Assembly: GCA_024645065.1 (NCBI GenBank)
Contig: JAHEGP010000185.1
Location: 1-6,383, forward strand
Source of the DNA: Cellvibrionales bacterium
GTDB lineage: Bacteria > Pseudomonadota > Gammaproteobacteria > Pseudomonadales > JAHEGP01
Length of the DNA stretch: 6,383 nucleotides
Direction of reading: 5' to 3'
Shown: positions 1-5,186 of the stretch, one piece after another
Layout of the letters: the number at the start of each line of letters is the position of its first letter
How positions within the stretch are numbered: the first letter of the stretch is position 1
Notes under the pieces: generated by a model
Told to the model about the DNA's origin: nothing
Database searches by the model: none
Seen by the model: only the letters and a program-made list of their open reading frames with translations
Position numbers and translations under genes: made by a program

Positions 1-2
1 GC

Positions 3-131
3 CTTGCCGGGTCGCGCTGTTTGCCTCGAGCATTGCTCCTCCAACTGCAGCGCGTCTCCCAGGCGCACCTATCCTCGGCCAACTTCCGTGTCGACGGCAG
101 TAGTGCATCCTTCGGCACCACCTGGTTGTGA
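3..131 (+). CDS. Possible C-terminal fragment of a short-chain dehydrogenase (partial, 5' end outside window)
   Basis: The third forward frame is open from the window edge to TGA at 129-131. It ends with SSANFRVDG followed by about ten residues. That string resembles the last strand and tail of classical SDRs, where a G-A-N-x-R-V-D-G-G motif sits near the C-terminus. Upstream of it, the same frame (LAGSRCLPRALLLQLQRV) does not look like an SDR. The second frame, open to a TAG at 101-103, reads RVALFASS, which is closer to the V-x-F-L-A-S stretch that normally precedes the motif. So the gene is either divergent here, frameshifted, or the similarity is accidental. A real SDR would lie 145 bases before the aldolase start on the same strand. 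Only about 43 residues are visible, so confidence is low. Confidence 0.3.
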   Translation, partial: LAGSRCLPRALLLQLQRVSQAHLSSANFRVDGSSASFGTTWL

Positions 132-276
132 CCAGCCCCCAGTCCAGGGCCTGTCAGGTGAATGGCTTTGGGCGGGTCAAGAGTTGCGGCCGTTTAGCGC
201 TCCGACTACCCTGTCGATTTCGAACTGCAGGTGTCACGCAATACCAGCAGATGTATCCGGCCTGGAGGGCAGAGCG
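132..276. other. Non-coding gap before the aldolase
   Basis: No gene is supported here. The aldolase frame is open through the stretch, but its translation (rich in Pro, Cys and Ser) does not resemble the family, and a good ribosome binding site lies just before the GTG at 277. I see no convincing sigma-70 promoter, hairpin or repeat. Confidence 0.45.
264..269 (+). promoter_or_regulatory. Ribosome binding site that sets the aldolase start
   Basis: GGAGGG at 264-269 lies seven bases before the GTG at 277. It is the reason for choosing this GTG over the in-frame upstream TTG at 4 and other upstream codons. Confidence 0.75.
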
Positions 277-921
277 GTGATTTTACAAAGCGAACGCGAG
301 CAAGTGGTTGCGCATTGTCGGCATATGGGGGCCCTGCGTTTAACGCCGGGAACCAGCGGCAATATCAGCTTGATCAATGCCGAGCGGGGCTTCATGGCAA
401 TCAGCCCAAGCTCGATGAGCTACGAGGCCATGACAGCGGCAGATGTGGTGGTGATGAACCTCGACGCCGAGCTTGTCGATGGCGCGCGACGCCCCTCAAC
501 GGAATACGCCATGCATCTGGCGTGCTATCGCGCCCGCCCCGACATCGGCGCTGTTGTCCACACCCATTCACCGGCGGCAACCACTTTGGCAACCCTGGGC
601 TGGGAGCTGCCCGCGATTCATTACATGATCGCCTACAGCGGCGTCTCGTTGGTGCGCTGCGCCCCCTACCACCTGTTCGGCACAGTGGGTTTGGCTGATG
701 CCGCAACCGAGTGTCTGGGTAGGGGTTACGCCTGCCTGCTGGAAAGCCATGGTGTTTTGGCAACCGGTCCCGATATTGGCCGTGCGTTTGCGCTGGCTGA
801 GCAGTTGGAATTTTGCGCGGATCTCTATTTGAGGGCTCAGTCAGTGGGTACACCGAAAATATTGAGTGATGACCAGATTCAGCAGGTGATCGCACGTTTC
901 TCGAGCTACAGTGTGCAATGA
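277..921 (+). CDS. Class II aldolase, L-fuculose-1-phosphate aldolase-like (FucA fold)
   Basis: A predicted cytosolic Zn-dependent class II aldolase of 214 aa; E. coli FucA has 215. FucA cleaves L-fuculose-1-phosphate to dihydroxyacetone phosphate and L-lactaldehyde. Compared with the FucA sequence as I recall it, the key residues line up. The metal ligands are H95, H97 (HTH) and H158 (ESHG), for FucA H92, H94 and H155. The catalytic acid is E76 (STE), for E73. Y116 in AIHYMIA stands for Y113. The tail aromatics F208 and Y211 stand for F206 and Y209. The phosphate site is largely kept: G28-N29, S45-S46 for T43-G44, and S74-T75 for S71-S72. This argues for a phosphorylated ketose substrate, but the exact sugar is not shown; no fucose kinase or isomerase is visible. 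Start GTG 277 is chosen for its Shine-Dalgarno sequence and exact family length. The next gene on the strand is a GST-like gene 145 bases downstream. Confidence 0.9.
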   Translation: MILQSEREQVVAHCRHMGALRLTPGTSGNISLINAERGFMAISPSSMSYEAMTAADVVVMNLDAELVDGARRPSTEYAMHLACYRARPDIGAVVHTHSPAATTLATLGWELPAIHYMIAYSGVSLVRCAPYHLFGTVGLADAATECLGRGYACLLESHGVLATGPDIGRAFALAEQLEFCADLYLRAQSVGTPKILSDDQIQQVIARFSSYSVQ

Positions 922-1002
922 CGCATGCCACCCTGACTCATACCTGACATCGTGTCGGTATAGAGAAGAGCTGTGCCGAAGCCATCCGTGATGAGCGGCT
1001 AT

Positions 1003-1046
1003 GGCCGCCGCAAGTCAGGCTTATCGGTTATGCGGAGGAGGCGGCC
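1003..1046 (+). repeat. 7-bp inverted repeat in the aldolase-GST gap
   Basis: GGCCGCC at 1003-1009 is exactly complementary to GGCGGCC at 1040-1046, with 30 bases between. An overlapping competing pair, GTCAGGC (1014-1020) and GCCTGTC (1044-1050), has one mismatch. The right arms end just before the GST ribosome binding site at 1054-1059. Chance pairing in GC-rich DNA is quite possible. Confidence 0.3.
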
Positions 1047-1053
1047 TGTCAAT

Positions 1054-1059
1054 AGAGGA
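1054..1059 (+). promoter_or_regulatory. Ribosome binding site of the GST-like gene
   Basis: AGAGGA lies seven bases before ATG 1067 and selects that start over an in-frame codon at 1001 that would add 22 residues unlike a GST N-terminus. Confidence 0.7.
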
Positions 1060-1066
1060 AAAATCC

Positions 1067-2101
1067 ATGGAACAGTCTTACCTGCTGGTAGGGAGCACGA
1101 TGTCACCTTATTCGATAAAGGTGCGATCTTATATGGACTACAAATCGATTCCGTATGCCTGGGAAGAGCGAACACTGGCAAACTCCGGGCGCTTTAAGCA
1201 AGCGGGCGTTCGACCCCTGGTGCCGCTGTTGTTATGCCCTGATGGCCGTGCGAAACAGGACTCGACCCTGATTATCGAGGATGAGCTTGAGCCAGCCTAT
1301 CCCGCGCCGGGGATCTTGCCCGGCGAGCCTGCCGCTCGGTTTATCTGCGCCTTGCTTGAGGAGTTTGCCGATGAGTGGGTCAACAAACTGATGTTCTTTC
1401 AACGCTGGAACACCCCTCGCGACCAGAAATCGGCCGCTAGCCGGCTGGCCAGGTTACTGTTTGCCGGATCATGGTGGGCATCTGCGCTGCAACCGTTTGG
1501 CGCCACCATGATCACCCGGCGGATGGTCCCACGCATGGCCTTTGTGGGCGCTAACGAATCCAATATAGCGCTGTTGCAAAAGAGTTGGGAGTTGCTGGTT
1601 GAGGGCCTGGAAGCTCATCTTGCCAGCCGGCTTTACCTGTTCGGTGGAAGACCATCGCTGGCAGATTTCAGCCTCTATGGACAGCTCTCTACAGCGTTTA
1701 CGGATCCTACCGCCGGTGACTATATTCGTGCCAATGCGCGTGAGCTGCAGGGCTGGATCGAGCGCATGCACAAACCCCATGTATCCGGTGAGTTCGAGCC
1801 GCTCGATGCTTTATTCCCCAGTCTCGCGCCGGTGCTGGAGAACACGGTAGCGCGGCATTTCCTGCCCTGGTCACAGGCCAATGCCAGGGCATGGGAGGTG
1901 GGCGACAAGCGGGTAGAGCTGGAGCTCGATGGTACGATGTATAGCCAGCGGTGCTTTAAATACCATGCCGTGTCGTTGGCAGCGCTGCGGGAAAAGTTTG
2001 GCTCGGTAAGATCCGACGGCCAGGCCCTGGCGGCCCTGCGCAAGGCCAACTGCCTGCAGTTTTTTGCGCAGGACCCTGGCCGTCGGGTCGGTGCTGTCTA
2101 G
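1067..2101 (+). CDS. Glutathione S-transferase-like protein with extended C-terminus
   Basis: A 344-aa cytosolic GST-fold protein. Residues 4-75 form the thioredoxin-like N-domain. It opens with a strand followed by S10-T-M-S-P-Y-S at the usual active-site position, continues with the LVPLL strand holding the likely cis-Pro P53, and has D65-S66 where GSTs bind the gamma-glutamyl group of glutathione. Residues about 90-240 form the helical C-domain; GGRPSLADFSLYGQL at 193-207 contains the S-x-x-D helix-capping box (S197, D200) typical of GSTs. About 100 residues follow, well beyond the usual 200-230 aa. They include LPWSQANARAWEVG and a FKYHAVSLAALREKF stretch, which I recall seeing in other long bacterial GST-like proteins, so the tail is probably a family trait. 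No signal peptide or membrane segment is visible. Substrate is unknown: conjugation, isomerisation or a non-enzymatic role are all open. It may be transcribed with the aldolase upstream and converges on the lipase gene. Confidence 0.85.
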   Translation: MEQSYLLVGSTMSPYSIKVRSYMDYKSIPYAWEERTLANSGRFKQAGVRPLVPLLLCPDGRAKQDSTLIIEDELEPAYPAPGILPGEPAARFICALLEEFADEWVNKLMFFQRWNTPRDQKSAASRLARLLFAGSWWASALQPFGATMITRRMVPRMAFVGANESNIALLQKSWELLVEGLEAHLASRLYLFGGRPSLADFSLYGQLSTAFTDPTAGDYIRANARELQGWIERMHKPHVSGEFEPLDALFPSLAPVLENTVARHFLPWSQANARAWEVGDKRVELELDGTMYSQRCFKYHAVSLAALREKFGSVRSDGQALAALRKANCLQFFAQDPGRRVGAV

Positions 2102-2105
2102 CCCC

Positions 2106-2146
2106 TTCAGCCCGAGTGCTGCGTTAGCTCTCAGCAGCGCACTGAA
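2106..2146. terminator. Possible hairpin between convergent GST and lipase genes
   Basis: AGTGCTGC at 2115-2122 pairs with GCAG 2134-2137 and CACT 2140-2143 around a two-base CG bulge and an 11-base loop. TTCAG at 2106-2110 can alternatively pair with CTGAA at 2142-2146. There is no T tract on either strand, so it is at best a weak or Rho-assisted end for the two genes, whose stops are only 81 bases apart. Confidence 0.25.
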
Positions 2147-2182
2147 ACCGTTGTGGTCAGGAAGCGATCCCCCGGGGTATTC

Positions 2183-3805
2183 CTAGCCGGCCGCGGGAGT
2201 GGTTTTTCTGGCGACGCGTTTCTTGCCGGCAGGTCGTTTACCGGCAGCCTGTTTCGCGACCGCCTTCTTCGGCGCAGCCACGGCCGCGCTCGATGACCTG
2301 GTGCGGGAGCGTCTGGTCGCAATGGCGGCTTTTTGCTTGCGCTTGCGGGCAACGTGACGCAAATCTCTCTCGCCATATCGCTCAAGAATGCTGTCCAGGG
2401 TCATGCTTATCTTGCTACTGGTTTCGATGCGGTCGAGTTCCTTCCAGGTGGCGATCTCCCCCTGGCGCACGAGCTCCATCAGCTCACTCTCCGACAGATG
2501 GCTGAGGATTTTTCGCATGTCAAACTTGCGGAAATTAGGATAGACATTGATGTCTGCGCTGTACTCCTGATTCAGAACCGATGCAAACATATTGACGATA
2601 ACGTTGAATCGCGGCCATTTGTAGGTATAGCGCTGGCTCACAATACTACTGGTCTGGGCGAGCTTGCTGGCTCGCTTGTGCAGAATTTCGCGCATTGCCT
2701 TGGGAATGAAGGTATGTTCGCCGTCGGCGTCCTTGGTAACCAAGACCATGGGATTGATCAGGCTCGCAATATAATGATTGACGCCATACAGTCGCGCCAG
2801 GCGCTTGGCAGGCAGGTCGTCGGTAACCGAGCCGTCGACCCAGCGCCACGTGGGTAGGTAGGGCTGGCGTTCACCGTGTACGTTTTTCGCTTCCAGCATG
2901 ACCGGTGGGTAAACCCCTGGTACCGCGCACGATGCCATGACCGCCTTGCGCACATAGACATTGGGTGACGCGATGGCATTCATCAGACGCGATGTCTGGT
3001 GCAAATCGGCGGGAGCAATGGAAATATTGATATTGCGTCCGGTCAGTTCAAAAGCCTCCTGAAAAGTCATGTCAGGGACCAGCCGGGCCACAGTCTCCTC
3101 GAGATCGTGTACGTCCATCTGGCCGCCGCTGCCAAACAGCATGCGATCCATCCAGCTGGCTTCCTTTTTGACTTCAGCGACGAGGTTGGCAGGTTTCACC
3201 AGCTCTTCAAGCTCGCGCTGGGTGTGAGTGCCAAACACCGCCGTGACCAGCGATCCGGCACTCGAGCCGGAAATGACATTGGGCAGCAGGTCGTGTTCAA
3301 TCAGTGTTTTTACCACGCCGATATGAAAGTGGCCGAGCGCGCCTCCACCGCTGAGCATCAGCGCCGTGCGCCCGTAGCAATGGCTGGCGCGTTGGAAAAA
3401 ATCCAGCTTTTCTTCGCGGCTTATCTCAGAGTCATCGAGGCTGGCTATGTGCTCCAGAGCATCGACAATCTCATCGACGTAATCTTCGATGAGCACTTTA
3501 GTGCCGATTCGTGCGGGACGATACAGTTCGGCTTTGCCCATCCCCCCCATATTGCCGTGGATGCCCTCATTCAGGGTAAACAAAAGGCCGTGATTATCGT
3601 GGCGCGCGCGATGATGGCGCAGTGCGTCGAGGCGGCGGCGAATCTGGGCGTAATCGTAAAGCTTGGTTTGGTCCCGCTGTCGCCACTTGTCGGCGCCCGA
3701 GCGTGCATCGTATGCCCTCGCGGCCTCGAGCCATTCGTCGTAGCTCTCGGCATTGTCCATGATTTTTTCCAGTTTTCTGAGTTCTTTCGCTGGACGTGAC
3801 AACAT
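2183..3805 (-). CDS. Patatin-like phospholipase/acylglycerol lipase with N-terminal DUF3336 and a basic C-terminal tail
   Basis: A 540-aa serine lipid hydrolase. Residues about 10-140 match DUF3336, the domain that precedes patatin in bacterial homologues and in the yeast Tgl3/4/5 lipases; its hallmark FTLNEGIHGNMGGMG leads into the conserved LIEDYVDEI. The patatin domain begins near residue 148. It has the oxyanion glycine loop GGGALG at 153-158, the nucleophile elbow GSSAG at 180-184 with S182, and the dyad aspartate D324 in WVDGS. All catalytic elements are intact, so hydrolysis of phospholipid or acylglycerol esters is likely. There is no signal peptide, suggesting a cytosolic or inner-membrane-associated enzyme. 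The last 53 residues hold 18 Lys/Arg, about 15 Ala and no acidic residue, like the tails of AlgP or histone H1. Start ATG 3805 has AAGGAG (3815-3820) nine bases upstream. A longer reading to 3874 adds 23 atypical residues and would abut the -10 box. Confidence 0.92.
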   Translation of the reverse strand: MLSRPAKELRKLEKIMDNAESYDEWLEAARAYDARSGADKWRQRDQTKLYDYAQIRRRLDALRHHRARHDNHGLLFTLNEGIHGNMGGMGKAELYRPARIGTKVLIEDYVDEIVDALEHIASLDDSEISREEKLDFFQRASHCYGRTALMLSGGGALGHFHIGVVKTLIEHDLLPNVISGSSAGSLVTAVFGTHTQRELEELVKPANLVAEVKKEASWMDRMLFGSGGQMDVHDLEETVARLVPDMTFQEAFELTGRNINISIAPADLHQTSRLMNAIASPNVYVRKAVMASCAVPGVYPPVMLEAKNVHGERQPYLPTWRWVDGSVTDDLPAKRLARLYGVNHYIASLINPMVLVTKDADGEHTFIPKAMREILHKRASKLAQTSSIVSQRYTYKWPRFNVIVNMFASVLNQEYSADINVYPNFRKFDMRKILSHLSESELMELVRQGEIATWKELDRIETSSKISMTLDSILERYGERDLRHVARKRKQKAAIATRRSRTRSSSAAVAAPKKAVAKQAAGKRPAGKKRVARKTTPAAG

Positions 3806-3814
3806 CGCGCTTCG

Positions 3815-3820
3815 CTCCTT
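3815..3820 (-). promoter_or_regulatory. Ribosome binding site that sets the lipase start
   Basis: Read on the minus strand this is AAGGAG, nine bases before the ATG whose first base is 3805. The in-frame ATGs further upstream (first bases 3874, 3859 and 3853) have no comparable site. Confidence 0.75.
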
Positions 3821-3874
3821 CGTAGCCTCGCCGCACGAGCAGTGGGCTGGCATATTCATATAATTAACAGTCAT

Positions 3875-3902
3875 ATTATAGTGAGTTAGTGGTCAAAGTC
3901 GA
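3875..3902 (-). promoter_or_regulatory. Sigma-70-type promoter of the lipase gene
   Basis: On the minus strand a perfect TATAAT lies at 3875-3880. Sixteen bases upstream is TCGACT at 3897-3902, which matches four of six bases of the -35 consensus. Transcription would start near 3868 and give a leader of about 60 bases. The sequence around the -10 (3851-3880) is markedly AT-rich against its surroundings. The -10 is convincing and the -35 weak, so an activator could be involved. Confidence 0.5.
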
Positions 3903-4099
3903 CGTCCCGGCTGGTAGCAGGCACAGCAATAAAGGCGCTTGTTGGCATCATGGCATAATTGCAGTTTCGAAAGCTACGGGGCTTGCATGCCCGAAGCTCC
4001 AGCTTTATGCGGGGTGGATCCGAGCCTGTGCGCACAAATAGGGTGCGTGCCGTGAATCAGGTCGGGGCATTGTGGAGTGAGGGAGTGTTTGCATTGTGC

Positions 4100-4122
4100 G
4101 ATCAACCCTTGCGGCGTTGATC
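4100..4122. promoter_or_regulatory. Perfect inverted repeat, putative operator
   Basis: GATCAAC at 4100-4106 and GTTGATC at 4116-4122 form a perfect 7-bp dyad around nine bases. The 16-base centre-to-centre spacing suits a dimeric helix-turn-helix regulator binding successive major grooves. It lies about 125 bases before the SDR start and 290 from the lipase start. No T tract follows, so an operator is more likely than a terminator. The regulator is not in the window. Confidence 0.4.
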
Positions 4123-4147
4123 ACTGGCGAGGATCCTTCCGCTGGCA

Positions 4148-4170
4148 CAAATCCTGCATTGCAAATCCTG
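4148..4170 (+). repeat. 9-bp direct repeat upstream of the SDR
   Basis: CAAATCCTG occurs at 4148-4156 and again at 4162-4170, a period of 14 bases. The second copy overlaps the end of a possible -35 box at 4159-4164. It could be a pair of activator sites or chance. Confidence 0.35.
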
Positions 4171-4188
4171 GATACGGTACCTTACAGT
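4159..4188 (+). promoter_or_regulatory. Candidate SDR promoter
   Basis: TTGCAA at 4159-4164 and TACAGT at 4183-4188 are separated by 18 bases, each matching four of six consensus bases. A leader of about 50 bases would result. A TTATAG at 4211-4216 is an alternative -10 without a good partner. Weak evidence. Confidence 0.22.
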
Positions 4189-4246
4189 CTGTTCATGTAT
4201 TTACGGCGAATTATAGCGACAGCCAGGTTAAACAAGGGAATGCGCA

Positions 4247-5095
4247 ATGACCCGGAGCCATGAAATCAATCTGCATGGCAAGGTAGTGCTGGTCACCGGC
4301 GCTGCCTCTGGTGTCGGCCTGCATGCGGTCAAGGGCTTCCTCGCTGAAGGCGCCAAAGTGGTCATGGTCGACAAGGACGATGCGCGCCTGAAACTCGAGG
4401 TAGAGGGAGTATGGCGGGTGTCGGGGCGCGACCGACTGCTGGCTCTGTGCTGTGATGTTGGGGATGACGGTGACCTGGAAAACCTGATGCCCCAGGTGAT
4501 GGGTCATTGGGGCGCAATGGACGTGCTGGTCAACAATGCGAGCCTTTGTGTTGCAGGCCCATTCGAGCAGCAGGGTGCCAGGCAAATCAGGGCCATGGTG
4601 GATGTCAATCTCTATGGGTCGTTGCGTCTGACCCAGTTGGTGCTGCCGTATATGGAAAAGGGTGGCGGTGGCCATATCCTCAATGTGTACTCATCCTCAC
4701 CATTCCCGTTGGAGGCGGACCACGTCGCTTACGAGGCCAGCAGGGCCGGGGTCCTGGTGTTCACGCGAGCATTGCGACGGAAGTACAGAAACCGCAATAT
4801 CAGCTTTAGCCTTTTTTGTTCCGTTCCTTCGCACCCGGTGCTGATCGCCGACGATCTGCAGGCTGCGCACCGGGGTGCACGGTTGCAATACCCCGGGCCG
4901 GAAAAGATCGCCGCGGCCATGGTGGACGCGGTGAAGCGACGCTCACCGCGGGTGGCGGTGTCGAACCGGCCGCTGACACATTCGATCACGGGTTTCGTGG
5001 ACCGGGCATTTCCGGGCGTCCTCGATGGGCTGTGGAGCCGCAGGGCCGACAAGGCTTTTCGCGAGCTTGATGCAGCAACAGGAAGAAAGGCGTAA
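4247..5095 (+). CDS. SDR-family oxidoreductase with Arg in place of the catalytic Lys
   Basis: A 282-aa cytosolic Rossmann-fold protein. The nucleotide-binding motif TGAASGVG is at 17-24, with D42 at the end of the second strand, a position that usually favours NAD over NADP. The D-V strand motif is at 70-71, VNNAS at 95-99 replaces the usual NNAG, and N121 is the structural Asn. The catalytic Ser fits S149, thirteen residues before Y162. The active-site motif reads Y162-E-A-S-R166: the Lys that lowers the Tyr pKa and holds the ribose is Arg (codon AGG). The enzyme may be slow, altered, or a non-catalytic relative. The last 60 residues, rich in Arg and with a FVDRAFPGVLDGLW segment, could contact a membrane or partner. 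The substrate is unknown. Start ATG 4247 follows AAGGGA by seven bases. The gene stands alone, diverging from the lipase and ending at a strong terminator. Confidence 0.88.
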   Translation: MTRSHEINLHGKVVLVTGAASGVGLHAVKGFLAEGAKVVMVDKDDARLKLEVEGVWRVSGRDRLLALCCDVGDDGDLENLMPQVMGHWGAMDVLVNNASLCVAGPFEQQGARQIRAMVDVNLYGSLRLTQLVLPYMEKGGGGHILNVYSSSPFPLEADHVAYEASRAGVLVFTRALRRKYRNRNISFSLFCSVPSHPVLIADDLQAAHRGARLQYPGPEKIAAAMVDAVKRRSPRVAVSNRPLTHSITGFVDRAFPGVLDGLWSRRADKAFRELDAATGRKA

Positions 5096-5139
5096 GAATA
5101 GCTCGAGAGTGCCGCAGGGTTTGCTGTCCCCGAATTAAC

Positions 5140-5163
5140 AACGCCGGCATAGCCGGCGTTTTT
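5140..5163. terminator. Intrinsic terminator, probably shared by SDR and TonB-dependent receptor
   Basis: AACGCCGGC (5140-5148) and GCCGGCGTT (5152-5160) form a perfect 9-bp, mostly GC stem with a three-base ATA loop. A run of five T (5159-5163) completes it on the plus strand, 45 bases after the SDR stop. On the minus strand the hairpin lies 23 bases past the receptor stop, but only a broken run (GTTGTTAATT) follows, so termination in that direction should be weaker. Confidence 0.85.
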
Positions 5164-5186
5164 CAACAGTGGAGTTGCTTGCTCGC

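Larger units (their letters stand above)
3903..4246. other. Divergent intergenic region between lipase and SDR
   Basis: About 340 bases with no supported gene on either strand. Besides the elements listed separately, it holds a perfect 10-bp palindrome TGTGCGCACA at 4027-4036, a TTTCGAAA palindrome at 3965-3972, and a possible hairpin at 3972-3998 (outer AGCT/AGCT, inner GGGC/GCCC, six-base loop) with no T tract. Both flanking genes read outward, so this region must contain both promoters. Confidence 0.6.

Noticed and set aside
4..276. 91-residue N-terminal extension of the aldolase from a TTG at 4
   Set aside because: The extension has no resemblance to the family and is Pro/Cys/Ser-rich. 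The GTG at 277 has a good Shine-Dalgarno and gives the exact FucA length.
401..931. 176-aa open frame on the minus strand
   Set aside because: It is antisense to the aldolase and Arg/Pro/Ser-rich without a domain.
944..964. CTGACA and TATAGA as a GST promoter
   Set aside because: The boxes are only nine bases apart, too close for a sigma-70 promoter.
2170..2177. CCCCGGGG palindrome before the lipase stop
   Set aside because: It has no loop, no T tract and is common by chance in GC-rich DNA.
2999..3799. 266-aa open frame on the plus strand
   Set aside because: It is wholly antisense to the lipase, whose motifs are intact, and its translation shows no recognisable domain.
3806..3874. 23-residue N-terminal extension of the lipase
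   Set aside because: It lacks a ribosome binding site, is not DUF3336-like, and its start would abut the TATAAT box at 3875-3880.
3972..3998. Hairpin with AGCT and GGGC/GCCC arms as a terminator
   Set aside because: The stem is interrupted, no T tract follows on either strand, and no gene ends nearby.
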